Shown piece after piece: positions 56,319 through 64,000 of a stretch of 64,000 nucleotides of DNA. Made by a program: the position numbers and the translations under genes. The stretch is from Saprospirales bacterium (lineage in GTDB: Bacteria; Bacteroidota; Bacteroidia; Chitinophagales; JADIYW01): positions 186,001-250,000 of the forward strand of contig JADJSS010000044.1 in assembly GCA_016711605.1 (NCBI GenBank). The letters are read 5' to 3'. A model generated the notes under the pieces. It was not told the DNA's origin, made no database searches, and saw only the letters and a program-made list of their open reading frames with translations. Numbering within the stretch: position 1 is the stretch's first letter; each line of letters starts with the position of its first letter.

Positions 56319-57545
56319 ATGAATATGAATTTTCCTGCAAGTCACAGAGTTTTTCTTTTGTTTTTACTAAGTTTAATTAGTACTGTTCAAATAGCAAAAC
56401 CACCGAAATACAGTAACGACTTTATGTATATTGGCGTTGGAGCGCATAATTTTGGTGTTGGTAATGCAGTAGTTGCCAATGTTAGCGACGTGACTGCTGG
56501 TTATTGGAATCCAGCTGGTTTAACGAATATCAAAACGAATATTCAGTTTAGTTTTATGCACAACGAATATTTTTCTGGTTTGGCAAAATTTGATTACGCA
56601 GGAATTGCATTTCCTTTAGACAGTAACAAACATGCATTTGCAATTAATTTTATGCGTTTTGGTGTAGATAATATTCCAAATACATTAGACTTAATAGATG
56701 CAGATGGCACGGTGAATTATGATAATGTGCGCAACTTCTCTGTTGGAAATTATGGTATATTGTTGTCGTATGCACGAAAATTACTACCAGGATTATCACT
56801 TGGCTTAACTGCAAAAATTGTTCATAATAAAGCAGGTGGTTTTGCAAAATCCTGGGGTTTTGGTGTTGATGTAGGTGCCATTTATCAGATAAAAGAATGG
56901 AAAATTGGCATAACAGTTAAAGATATCACAACCACCTTTAATGCTTGGCAATATAGCTTTACTGATAAAGAAAAATTGATTTTAGAATCAACAGATAATT
57001 TAATTCCTAAAAGTTCAACAGAAATTACTTTGCCAAGAATTCAATTTGGCGCATCGTACACAAAATCTTTTTATAAAGACAAAATAGATTTATCTGCAGA
57101 AATTGATTTTGAAATGACTACAGATGGAAAAAGAAACACATTAATTTCTTCAAAAGCGATCAGTATGGATCCAAGAATTGGAATAGAAATTGGTTTATGG
57201 AAAATATTTTATTTACGAGGTGGTGTTAATAATTTTCAAAAAATGTTTAACGATGCAAAACGAAAAACAGTATTTACAGTAAGTCCAAATATTGGCGTTG
57301 GACTTCGATTTAAAAGTTTTGTTTCTGTGGATTATTCATATACTGATGTAGGTAAAACAAGCGAAAATCAATATTCGCATGTAGTATCATTTGTGGTAGG
57401 TTTAAACAAAAGAAAAAGAAAAGAAAACACTGACCTTATTAATGCAACACCAATTAGTGAGCCAGTTGCTGCTCCAGTTGAAACAACACCTATTCCTACT
57501 GAACAATTAGTACCTGTGACACCTGATCCATCAACTCCAAAATAA
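56319..57545 (+). CDS. PorV2-like type IX secretion barrel protein
   Basis: The 408-residue protein starts MNMNFPASHRVFLLFLLSLI (signal peptide), then NDFMYIGVGAHNFGVGNAVV and VSDVTAGYWNPAGLTNIKTN, the PorV/PorQ family's N-terminal hatch and NPAGL motif. Barrel strands follow, ending QYSHVVSFVVGLNKRKRK and a Pro-rich tail of about 35 residues (PVAAPVETTPIPTEQLV). PorV carries type IX secretion cargo to the PorU sortase. The gene lies 19 bases before a PorU-like protein gene, so this is the 'PorV2-PorU2' pair known from many Bacteroidota. It belongs to the outer membrane. Confidence 0.85.
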   Translation: MNMNFPASHRVFLLFLLSLISTVQIAKPPKYSNDFMYIGVGAHNFGVGNAVVANVSDVTAGYWNPAGLTNIKTNIQFSFMHNEYFSGLAKFDYAGIAFPLDSNKHAFAINFMRFGVDNIPNTLDLIDADGTVNYDNVRNFSVGNYGILLSYARKLLPGLSLGLTAKIVHNKAGGFAKSWGFGVDVGAIYQIKEWKIGITVKDITTTFNAWQYSFTDKEKLILESTDNLIPKSSTEITLPRIQFGASYTKSFYKDKIDLSAEIDFEMTTDGKRNTLISSKAISMDPRIGIEIGLWKIFYLRGGVNNFQKMFNDAKRKTVFTVSPNIGVGLRFKSFVSVDYSYTDVGKTSENQYSHVVSFVVGLNKRKRKENTDLINATPISEPVAAPVETTPIPTEQLVPVTPDPSTPK

Positions 57546-57564
57546 AATCTTTAATACATATAAG

Positions 57565-60500
57565 ATGAAAAAAATACTATATATCTTTTGTTTGATCTTC
57601 TTAAGTCAGCTGGCAAAAGCAGAAACTTACGGCAATGAATGGATTAGTTACGGAACAACCTACTATAAATTTAAAGTAGCACAAACAAGTCTTTATCGAA
57701 TTTCTCAAAGCACATTAATCGGACTTGGTTTACCTGCAAGCCAATTGCGCAGTGCAGATTTTAAATTAATAAGAAATGGCGTTGAAGTACCTTTATATAT
57801 TTCAACAACTGGACTTCTAACACCATCAGACTATATTGAATTTTACGGAGAAAAAAATGATGGAAAACCTGATTCGTTATTATATAAAACTAAAAACAAT
57901 CAACCAAATGACAGATATAGTATTTATACAGATAGTGCCACTTTCTATCTTACTTTAGCACCATTTAGCATAAACAAACGAATAATACAAGAGCCAAACG
58001 ACGTATCTGTAGTTCCTGCAAAAGAAGAATATTGCTACAAAACACTGTACAATCCAACACGTGGTGGATTTAGAGGATTTCCCTCTTCGCCGTTTTATTC
58101 TGAACTATATAATTCAGATTTTGATATGGGTGAAGGAAATATTGATTTTCAATTTAAAGACCAGTTACAACTCACCAATTTTTTTATGACTCGTAGTGTA
58201 AAAAAAGATGGTGCTAATGCTTATCTATTTATTTCGTTAATAAAACCAGAAGGTTTCCAACGAATAAACTTTAAATTAAATGGTTTTGACACTACATTAT
58301 CATCAAATATTCAAGAGAAATCTGATCACTTCTTAACAATAAGAAGTAATGATATCGTTTCAAATCAACCAATTTTTATGACACCTGCAAACAGTATCAC
58401 TTACAGGGTTGGTCAACTAATTTTAAAATATCCAAGAGAAATCAACTTTGATAATTTATCCAAATATGAATTCGGTATTAATAAAAATTCAGAAGTATAT
58501 TTTGAGGTTAGAAATTTTGATACTAAATCTACCACGCCAATTTTATATGACTTAAAAAACAATAAACGTTATTTGGCAGTCGTAGATTCATTAGTAAAAT
58601 TCCATTTAGATTTCACATTATTAGGAAAAGATAGTTTATATCTTTCTGCTCAAACTACAACAGAAATTCCATTTATAAATTCCATAAAATCAGTTGTATT
58701 TAATTCACCACCAGTTCAAGGTGATTACTTAATTATATCGAATAAAAATTTAAAAACAAGTTCAAATGGAACTGATTATTTAGAACAATATAAAAACTAC
58801 AGAAGAAGTACACAAGGTGGAAATTTCAATGCTAATATTTATTATTATGATGAACTAACTGACCAGTTTGGATATGGAATTTCTCAGCATGCTTTGGCTA
58901 TACGAAATTTTGTAAATTATGCAGTTGATAAATTTACACAAAAACCAGAATTAGCTTTTATTATTGGTAAAGGTTTTGAATATGTATATACATCTGCAAA
59001 TCCATCAGTAATTCCAAGAAGTTTAGTACCAACCTATGGCGAACCAGCTTCCGATAATTTATTGATGGCTCGAAATGCAACTCTAAATTATCCGCAAATT
59101 GGTGTTGGCAGATTAGATGCATTTAATGGTGATGATATAAAAGGATATTTAGAAAAGGTAAAAGAATACGAAACGAACTTAAACGACACCTTTAATCTTG
59201 CTGAAACACCATTTAATAAAATGTGGATGAAAAATGTACTGCACTTAGGTGGTGGCAACAACAACAACGAACAACAGCTTTTCCGTTCATATTTAGAATA
59301 CATTTATAAACCTATTATTGAAGGCCCACTGTTTGGTGGAAAAGTATCTAGTTTATACAAAAACAGTACCGACCCAATTCAGATTGCACAAAATATTTTT
59401 TTAGATTCTATCATTAATACTGGTGTTTCATTAATCACCTTCTTTGGCCATTCAGCTACAACTACATTGGATTTTAATTTAGAACCAGAACATTTTGACA
59501 ATAAAGGAAAATATCATTTAATGCTTTCAAATGGTTGTTTTGTTGGAAGTATTTTCACGGATGTTCCACACAGCAGTTCTTATAGCGACCGATTTGTTTT
59601 AACACCAAATAAAGCAGCTATTGGATATATAGCACCAACCACTTATGCTGTTTCATCGAGTTTAAATAATTATTCTTCTAAATTTTATGAAAATTTTTCT
59701 ACAAATATGTACAATGATTACATTGGAAATATTTTAAAAGAAACATCTAAGAGCTTAGCACTAAATGGATTTGAGTTAAATCCGCAAATTGGAGAACAAA
59801 TGATTTTTCATGGTGATCCAGGTTTACGAATTAATACTCATTTCAGACCAGATTATTATATAGACCAATCTAGCATTTCGTTTTCACCACAAAATATAAA
59901 TGCAGCTTCCGATTCTTTTTTAATAAAAGTTATCGTAAAAAATTTAGGTGCTGTTGCTGTGAATAATTCCGGAATTATAAATTATATTGTAAATGTAACG
60001 CGTATTTTTCCAAATGGACAAATTCAAAATACCTCAGTTAATTTACCAAGTGCAAAAAACACCGATACTGTTTATGTTTGGATTCCTTCAGACAGAATTA
60101 ATGGTCCAGGTTTAAATACGTTTAAGATTAAAGTAGATTATGAAGATAAAATTGCTGAATATTCTGAATTAAATAATGAAGTTACTGTTACAAAATTAAT
60201 TTTAGCAGACGATATAATTCCAATTTTCCCTTATGATTTCTGCATTGTCAATGATGCAAATTTTGAATTAGTTTTTTCTACGGCTAATAATTTTGCAAGT
60301 TCAAAAACGTATGTTTTCCAAATAGATACTACTGAATTATTCAATAGTCCATTATTAACGAGTACCAAAATCACTGCACCAGGTGCCACTATTAAATGGC
60401 AACCATCTATAACGAAAATTCAAAACACTGTCTATTATTGGCGAGGCACAGTTGATACAATACCGAACAATGCCGCAAATTGGAAAAATAGTTCATTCTT

Positions 60501-62571
60501 GTTTAATACATCATTGTCAACAGGATGGAATCAGTCTCATTATTTTCAATATTCTAAAAATGCTTTCAATACACTACAATTAAAACAAGATAGAATGTTC
60601 TACTATCCTAGTACGACTCGTACTTTGCAAGTTAGAAATGGAATGATTAGTGACCAATTAATTGAAACTTATTTTGATGGATACATCATTGCAAGAAATG
60701 CGTGGGAACGAAGAGGTTTTATATTTTTTGTTTATGATGGAAATACTGGTAAAAACTGGCAAACCTATCAAATTGGAAATACAGGACGTGGTCCTTACAA
60801 CGACAGAACCTCATTTAGGTATCCATTAAATGTCATTGAATTTATTACCAGTGGTGGAAGTCCAGGTAATAATTATACAGCAAAACAAGAACGTAAATTT
60901 TTAATCGATTTTTTAAATTCGATTCCTTGTAATTCTTATGTTTTAGGGTATAGTTTTTGGAATGCAGCTTATAATGACTGGTTGAATGATAGCACTTCAA
61001 CAACAGATGCAACTCTATTCTCTGCATTTGAAAGAATTGGTATTTCACAAATAAGAAACCAAGAACCAAATGTACCGTTCACATTCTTTACACATACTTG
61101 TGATCCAAGTTTTAATACATTGCAAATAAAAAGATTTCCTCCTGCAATACTTGATACACTGCTAACATTTGGTGGAACCTGGACTAAAGGAAATATGCAA
61201 TCACCTTTAATTGGTCCAGCGAGAAATTGGCGAGATTTTAACATGGATTGGACTGCTAAAGAAAATCCTACGTTTGATAATGGAAACGTTGACATATATG
61301 GTTACGACACTGCGGGTTTTAGAGTGAGATTAACACCTGATGGAGGACTATCAAAAGGACCATCTGTTAATTTAAATGTAGATGCTGTGCGTTATCCGTT
61401 TGTACAAATGGAATGGCAAACAAGCGACGACTCGCTTGGAACTGCACCTCAGATGGATCATTGGCGATTGTTTTATGATAAAGCACCTGAAGCTGTTGTA
61501 AATCCAACAATCAACTTTGTAAAAACACGAGACACTATTGTTGCTGGCGAAACATTTACCATGACTGTTGCTGTAGAAAACGTAACTCCAATTAATATGG
61601 ACAGCTTATTGGTAAAATATATCATCAAAGACGCATCTAACAGAATCACTATATTTTACAAACGATTTGGTCCATTACTCGCTAAACAATCCATGAATAT
61701 TGATTTTACGTATCCATTTGCTGGTGCCAATTTTTTTGGTTTGAATTCTGTAACTATTGAGGTAAATCCAGAAGACGATCAGGTAGAACAATTTCATTTC
61801 AATAACTTTGCAACATTTAATGTATCTGTTTTAAAAGACAGAATCAATCCTTTATTAGATGTTACATTTGATGGTCGACATATTATCGATAATGAATACG
61901 TATCGGCAAATCCTGAAATTATTTTCAGATTAAAAGATGAAAATAAATTCTTAGCATTGAATGATACTGCTGGATTTTTGATTTATTTATTTTATCCAAA
62001 CAATCCAGATATTCCTGTGCAAATATATAGAAACCAAAGCGATGTCACTTTTATTCCAGCAGATCCAAACAATCTTTCAAAAAATAATGAAGCACGCTTA
62101 ATTTATAAACCAACTTTAGCTGATGGCATCTACGAAATTCGTGCGCAAGGTGTTGATAGGAGTAAGAACGATGCTGGAAAATATGATTACAGAATCAAAT
62201 TTAAAGTGGATTCAAAACCAAGCATCACTAACATCTTAAATTATCCGAATCCGTTTTCTACTTCTACACAATTTGTGTTTACGCTCACAGGCGCAACAAT
62301 ACCTGAACAGTTAGTGATTCAAATTTTTAGTGCCTCAGGAAAAGTAGTAAAAGAAATTACAAAAGAGCAATTAGGAACTTTGCATATCGGAACAAATATT
62401 ACCGATTACAAATGGGACGCAACTGATAACTTCGGCGACCGCTTAGCCAATGGTGTTTATTTTTTCAGAGTAATGACTCGAAATAACGATGGAAGTTCTA
62501 CGGAAATTCGACAAAGTTCAATCGATAAATTCTTTAAAAATGGCTACGGAAAACTGTATATCATTCATTAA
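57565..62571 (+). CDS. PorU2-like type IX secretion sortase (C25 peptidase)
   Basis: The 1668-residue protein has a signal peptide MKKILYIFCLIFLSQLAKAE and an N-terminal beta domain. A C25 (gingipain-type) protease domain follows, with His629 in ITFFGHSATTTLDFN and Cys658 in MLSNGCFVGSIF as the catalytic pair. CARDB-like and immunoglobulin-like domains come next (FLIKVIVKNLGAVAVNNSG, then FTMTVAVENVTPINMDSLLV). A FlgD-type C-terminal domain ends it (ILNYPNPFSTSTQFVFTLTG). PorU removes C-terminal sorting domains of type IX cargo and links the proteins to lipopolysaccharide. The protein is much longer than classical PorU (about 1150), as in the PorU2 form. It follows the PorV2-like gene by 19 bases. 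Confidence 0.88.
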   Translation: MKKILYIFCLIFLSQLAKAETYGNEWISYGTTYYKFKVAQTSLYRISQSTLIGLGLPASQLRSADFKLIRNGVEVPLYISTTGLLTPSDYIEFYGEKNDGKPDSLLYKTKNNQPNDRYSIYTDSATFYLTLAPFSINKRIIQEPNDVSVVPAKEEYCYKTLYNPTRGGFRGFPSSPFYSELYNSDFDMGEGNIDFQFKDQLQLTNFFMTRSVKKDGANAYLFISLIKPEGFQRINFKLNGFDTTLSSNIQEKSDHFLTIRSNDIVSNQPIFMTPANSITYRVGQLILKYPREINFDNLSKYEFGINKNSEVYFEVRNFDTKSTTPILYDLKNNKRYLAVVDSLVKFHLDFTLLGKDSLYLSAQTTTEIPFINSIKSVVFNSPPVQGDYLIISNKNLKTSSNGTDYLEQYKNYRRSTQGGNFNANIYYYDELTDQFGYGISQHALAIRNFVNYAVDKFTQKPELAFIIGKGFEYVYTSANPSVIPRSLVPTYGEPASDNLLMARNATLNYPQIGVGRLDAFNGDDIKGYLEKVKEYETNLNDTFNLAETPFNKMWMKNVLHLGGGNNNNEQQLFRSYLEYIYKPIIEGPLFGGKVSSLYKNSTDPIQIAQNIFLDSIINTGVSLITFFGHSATTTLDFNLEPEHFDNKGKYHLMLSNGCFVGSIFTDVPHSSSYSDRFVLTPNKAAIGYIAPTTYAVSSSLNNYSSKFYENFSTNMYNDYIGNILKETSKSLALNGFELNPQIGEQMIFHGDPGLRINTHFRPDYYIDQSSISFSPQNINAASDSFLIKVIVKNLGAVAVNNSGIINYIVNVTRIFPNGQIQNTSVNLPSAKNTDTVYVWIPSDRINGPGLNTFKIKVDYEDKIAEYSELNNEVTVTKLILADDIIPIFPYDFCIVNDANFELVFSTANNFASSKTYVFQIDTTELFNSPLLTSTKITAPGATIKWQPSITKIQNTVYYWRGTVDTIPNNAANWKNSSFLFNTSLSTGWNQSHYFQYSKNAFNTLQLKQDRMFYYPSTTRTLQVRNGMISDQLIETYFDGYIIARNAWERRGFIFFVYDGNTGKNWQTYQIGNTGRGPYNDRTSFRYPLNVIEFITSGGSPGNNYTAKQERKFLIDFLNSIPCNSYVLGYSFWNAAYNDWLNDSTSTTDATLFSAFERIGISQIRNQEPNVPFTFFTHTCDPSFNTLQIKRFPPAILDTLLTFGGTWTKGNMQSPLIGPARNWRDFNMDWTAKENPTFDNGNVDIYGYDTAGFRVRLTPDGGLSKGPSVNLNVDAVRYPFVQMEWQTSDDSLGTAPQMDHWRLFYDKAPEAVVNPTINFVKTRDTIVAGETFTMTVAVENVTPINMDSLLVKYIIKDASNRITIFYKRFGPLLAKQSMNIDFTYPFAGANFFGLNSVTIEVNPEDDQVEQFHFNNFATFNVSVLKDRINPLLDVTFDGRHIIDNEYVSANPEIIFRLKDENKFLALNDTAGFLIYLFYPNNPDIPVQIYRNQSDVTFIPADPNNLSKNNEARLIYKPTLADGIYEIRAQGVDRSKNDAGKYDYRIKFKVDSKPSITNILNYPNPFSTSTQFVFTLTGATIPEQLVIQIFSASGKVVKEITKEQLGTLHIGTNITDYKWDATDNFGDRLANGVYFFRVMTRNNDGSSTEIRQSSIDKFFKNGYGKLYIIH

Positions 62572-62590
62572 AAGAAAAATTTATCACATA

Positions 62591-62623
62591 AAAAAACACA
62601 GCATAATTGCTGTGTTTTTTTTT
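62591..62623 (+). terminator. Intrinsic terminator after the sortase gene
   Basis: AAAAAACACAGC and GCTGTGTTTTTT form a perfect 12-base-pair stem around ATAATT, with more T following. The A/T arms make it work in both directions between converging genes. Confidence 0.9.
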
Positions 62624-62637
62624 ATTGTTTTATTGTC

Positions 62638-62922
62638 TTATTTTTTGATGACTGTTGAAAATATACCTTGTACTATTGGAAATATTAAGCCAATTAGAAA
62701 AAGAAAAAAAAATCCTAGAATCCACATTCCACAACGATTGTGATTTTCTGGACTTGCAAAATATTGCACAGCATTATTATAAGAAATTAACACAGCAACA
62801 TAATAAATAAGCATTGGCAAAATCAACGAAAGCCATTTTAAGACTGAATTTGATTTTTTTATAGAATATAAATATCCGAGATACTGTAAAACAAGCAATA
62901 ATATGAAAAATAAAATCTTCAT
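62638..62922 (-). CDS. Small membrane protein
   Basis: The ATG at 62922 (MKILFFILLLVLQYLGYLYS) is preferred over the one at 62949, which overlaps the ribonuclease Z gene. The protein has 94 residues with three membrane helices (LFFILLLVLQYLGYLY, LSLILPMLIYYVAVLISY and MWILGFFFLFLIGLIFPIV) and a short hydrophilic loop with SPENHNRCG. I do not recognise the family. It lies directly behind ribonuclease Z with 1 base between, so it is probably in the same transcript. The terminator of the sortase gene lies just beyond its end. Confidence 0.55.
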   Translation of the reverse strand: MKILFFILLLVLQYLGYLYSIKKSNSVLKWLSLILPMLIYYVAVLISYNNAVQYFASPENHNRCGMWILGFFFLFLIGLIFPIVQGIFSTVIKK

Positions 62923-62923
62923 T

Positions 62924-63833
62924 TTAGACTTCAAAAATAGCACCTTCAATAGCTAATTCTGTATTATCAAAAACAGTTTTTGCTTCTTCTAACAAAAAAG
63001 AAAGATCTAAATATCTGGAAGAAAAATGACCTATGATTAATTTTTTTGCTGCTGCTTTTTGCGCAATAGTTGCGGCTTGCAATGCAGTAGAATGCTTAGT
63101 TTCATTGGCTCTGTCTAACGATTCGTGCAAATATGTTGCTTCGTGATACACCAAATCTATTTCATTAATAAAATCTAATATTCGTTCACTATACATCGTG
63201 TCGCTGCAAAATGCATAAGTACGTGCTGCATGTGGTGCTTCAGTAACATCTTCGGCTTTTATTGTATTGCCATTTTTGTCTTTTATATCTTGATTTTTTG
63301 AGCAATTTATACTCATTTTTATCAATATCAAAACCATCTAATTTTTCAATTAATAATTTTCGCTCGCCTTCTTTTTGCTTAAATAAAAAACCTGTTGTCG
63401 GAATTTTATGCACCAATGGAAACGAACAAATTTGAACGTTTTCATTTTCAAATACAATATAAAAATCATTGTCGTTGGTTGCCACAAAGTTTAGTTCGTA
63501 ATTAATTGTTGTGGCACTTGCTTTTAATTGTAATTCTATAATATCTTTTAACAAAGCAGGTGCAAATATTGTGAGCGGTTCAGTTCGTTTCAATAAATTA
63601 TAGGTTGTCAATAAACCAATCAAACCAAAATAATGATCACCATGCAAATGTGAGATAAATATATGATGTATTGAGAACCACTTTACTTTATATTGCAACA
63701 TGCGTTGTTGCGTACCTTCGCCACAATCCATCAAAAAAACATGATTTCCAATAGTTATTACTTGCGACGTTGGATTTCGTCCATGATTGGTAATTGCGGA
63801 ATTACTTCCTAATATGGTAACTGTAAAATTCAA
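62924..63833 (-). CDS. rnz: Ribonuclease Z (one frameshift)
   Basis: This metallo-beta-lactamase-fold endonuclease cuts tRNA precursors at the 3' end. MNFTVTILGSNSAITNHGRN, FLMDCGEGTQQRMLQYKV and IFISHLHGDHYFGLIGLL (the HxHxDH zinc motif) lie in the N-terminal half. AFCSDTMYSERI, LVYHEATYLHE and LIIGHFSSRY, with the remaining ligands, lie in the C-terminal half. The frame breaks at a T6 run (63294-63299); removing one base gives 302 residues, the normal size for the family (about 305). The start is the ATG at 63833, next to a heptamer-type repeat. The break is probably a sequence error. Confidence 0.88.
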
Positions 63834-63839
63834 GGTCTG

Positions 63840-63872
63840 AGTTAAGGTTATAAGTTATGCGTTATAAGTTTA
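63840..63872. repeat. Heptamer-period repeat upstream of rnz
   Basis: Units AGTTAAG, GTTATA, AGTTATG, CGTTATA and AGTTTA, mostly 7 bases with two of 6. The words AGTTAT and CGTTATA are the same as in the repeats before the genes at 5117 and 24870. Confidence 0.45.
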
Positions 63873-63914
63873 AGTTTATTTTCGAATAACTTATAACAAA
63901 TACCTTTTAACTAT

Positions 63915-64000
63915 TTACTTTTTCTTCTTCTTTTCTATTGCGTTTATTGCATCGTGTTGTGTAGAATAAACATGCAATACATCTTCTAACTGAGAAATTT
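63915..64000 (-). CDS. C-terminus of a small protein, possibly STAS-like, cut by window end
   Basis: Only the last 27 residues are visible (ISQLEDVLHVYSTQHDAIN, then AIEKKKKK and stop). The spacing pattern V--V-ST--DAI--I is like the last helix of the small STAS-domain protein usually encoded next to ribonuclease Z in Bacteroidota. The gene runs in the same direction as rnz and ends 82 bases before it. The call is tentative because so little sequence is available. Confidence 0.4.
   Translation of the reverse strand, partial: ISQLEDVLHVYSTQHDAINAIEKKKKK

Overview
The window is AT-rich DNA from a member of the Bacteroidota, most like the Chitinophagales/Sphingobacteriia side of the phylum. The signs are a PorU2/PorV2-type pair of the type IX secretion system, many lipoproteins starting C-K-K after the lipobox, 7TM-DISM/LytTR signalling, a FadL-like barrel, a DUF6150 YESQA-repeat protein, DUF4286/DUF1569/DUF389 genes and -7 boxes of the TAnnTTTG type. 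No rRNA, tRNA, CRISPR array, transposase or phage gene was seen. The exact genus cannot be told from the sequence.

Layout. 0-9 kb holds mostly housekeeping and metabolism: the end of a lycopene cyclase, the two subunits of a 3-oxoacid CoA-transferase, a MoxR ATPase with a VWA partner, a DinB protein, an RhlE-like helicase and a malic enzyme. 9.4-20 kb is the most distinctive region. It has a LytTR response regulator and its 7TM histidine kinase, followed by an eight-gene leftward operon of secreted and lipid-anchored proteins (two tandem YWKNG-repeat propellers, two YGWMK lipoproteins, a Cys-rich lipoprotein, two PH-like membrane proteins and a signal-peptide protein), an RCC1-propeller lipoprotein and a small secreted protein. 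A 33-bp direct-repeat element precedes four consecutive transcription units here, including that of the kinase itself, which suggests one regulon. 20-30 kb holds DUF389, threonine deaminase, an L,D-transpeptidase, small proteins, a formylglycine-generating enzyme next to its likely sulfatase target, a TrhA/hemolysin III protein and a sugar transferase.

30-42 kb holds a YESQA-repeat protein, PriA, a second DinB protein, a two-domain fasciclin lipoprotein, a full-length methylmalonyl-CoA mutase subunit, an endoglycoceramidase-like GH5, a PhzF protein, a di-haem peroxidase and a TPR protein. 42.5-46.6 kb looks like a lipid or hydrophobic-substrate cluster (sterol-desaturase-type hydroxylase, epoxide-hydrolase-like enzyme, SRPBCC protein, Baeyer-Villiger-type monooxygenase). 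46.6-64 kb holds a flavoprotein, ProS, an Asn/Tyr-rich secreted protein beside a FadL-like barrel, a methyltransferase, TyrS, the PorV2-PorU2 pair and ribonuclease Z.

Quality warning. About 40 single-base frameshifts break genes, mostly at homopolymers and nearly all within 14.4-29.2 kb and 34.3-38.0 kb. tyrS and rnz are also hit. Correcting each by one base restores family-length proteins, so these are read here as sequence errors (long-read style) and not as decay. Genes in those tracts are given as whole loci with the break points noted.
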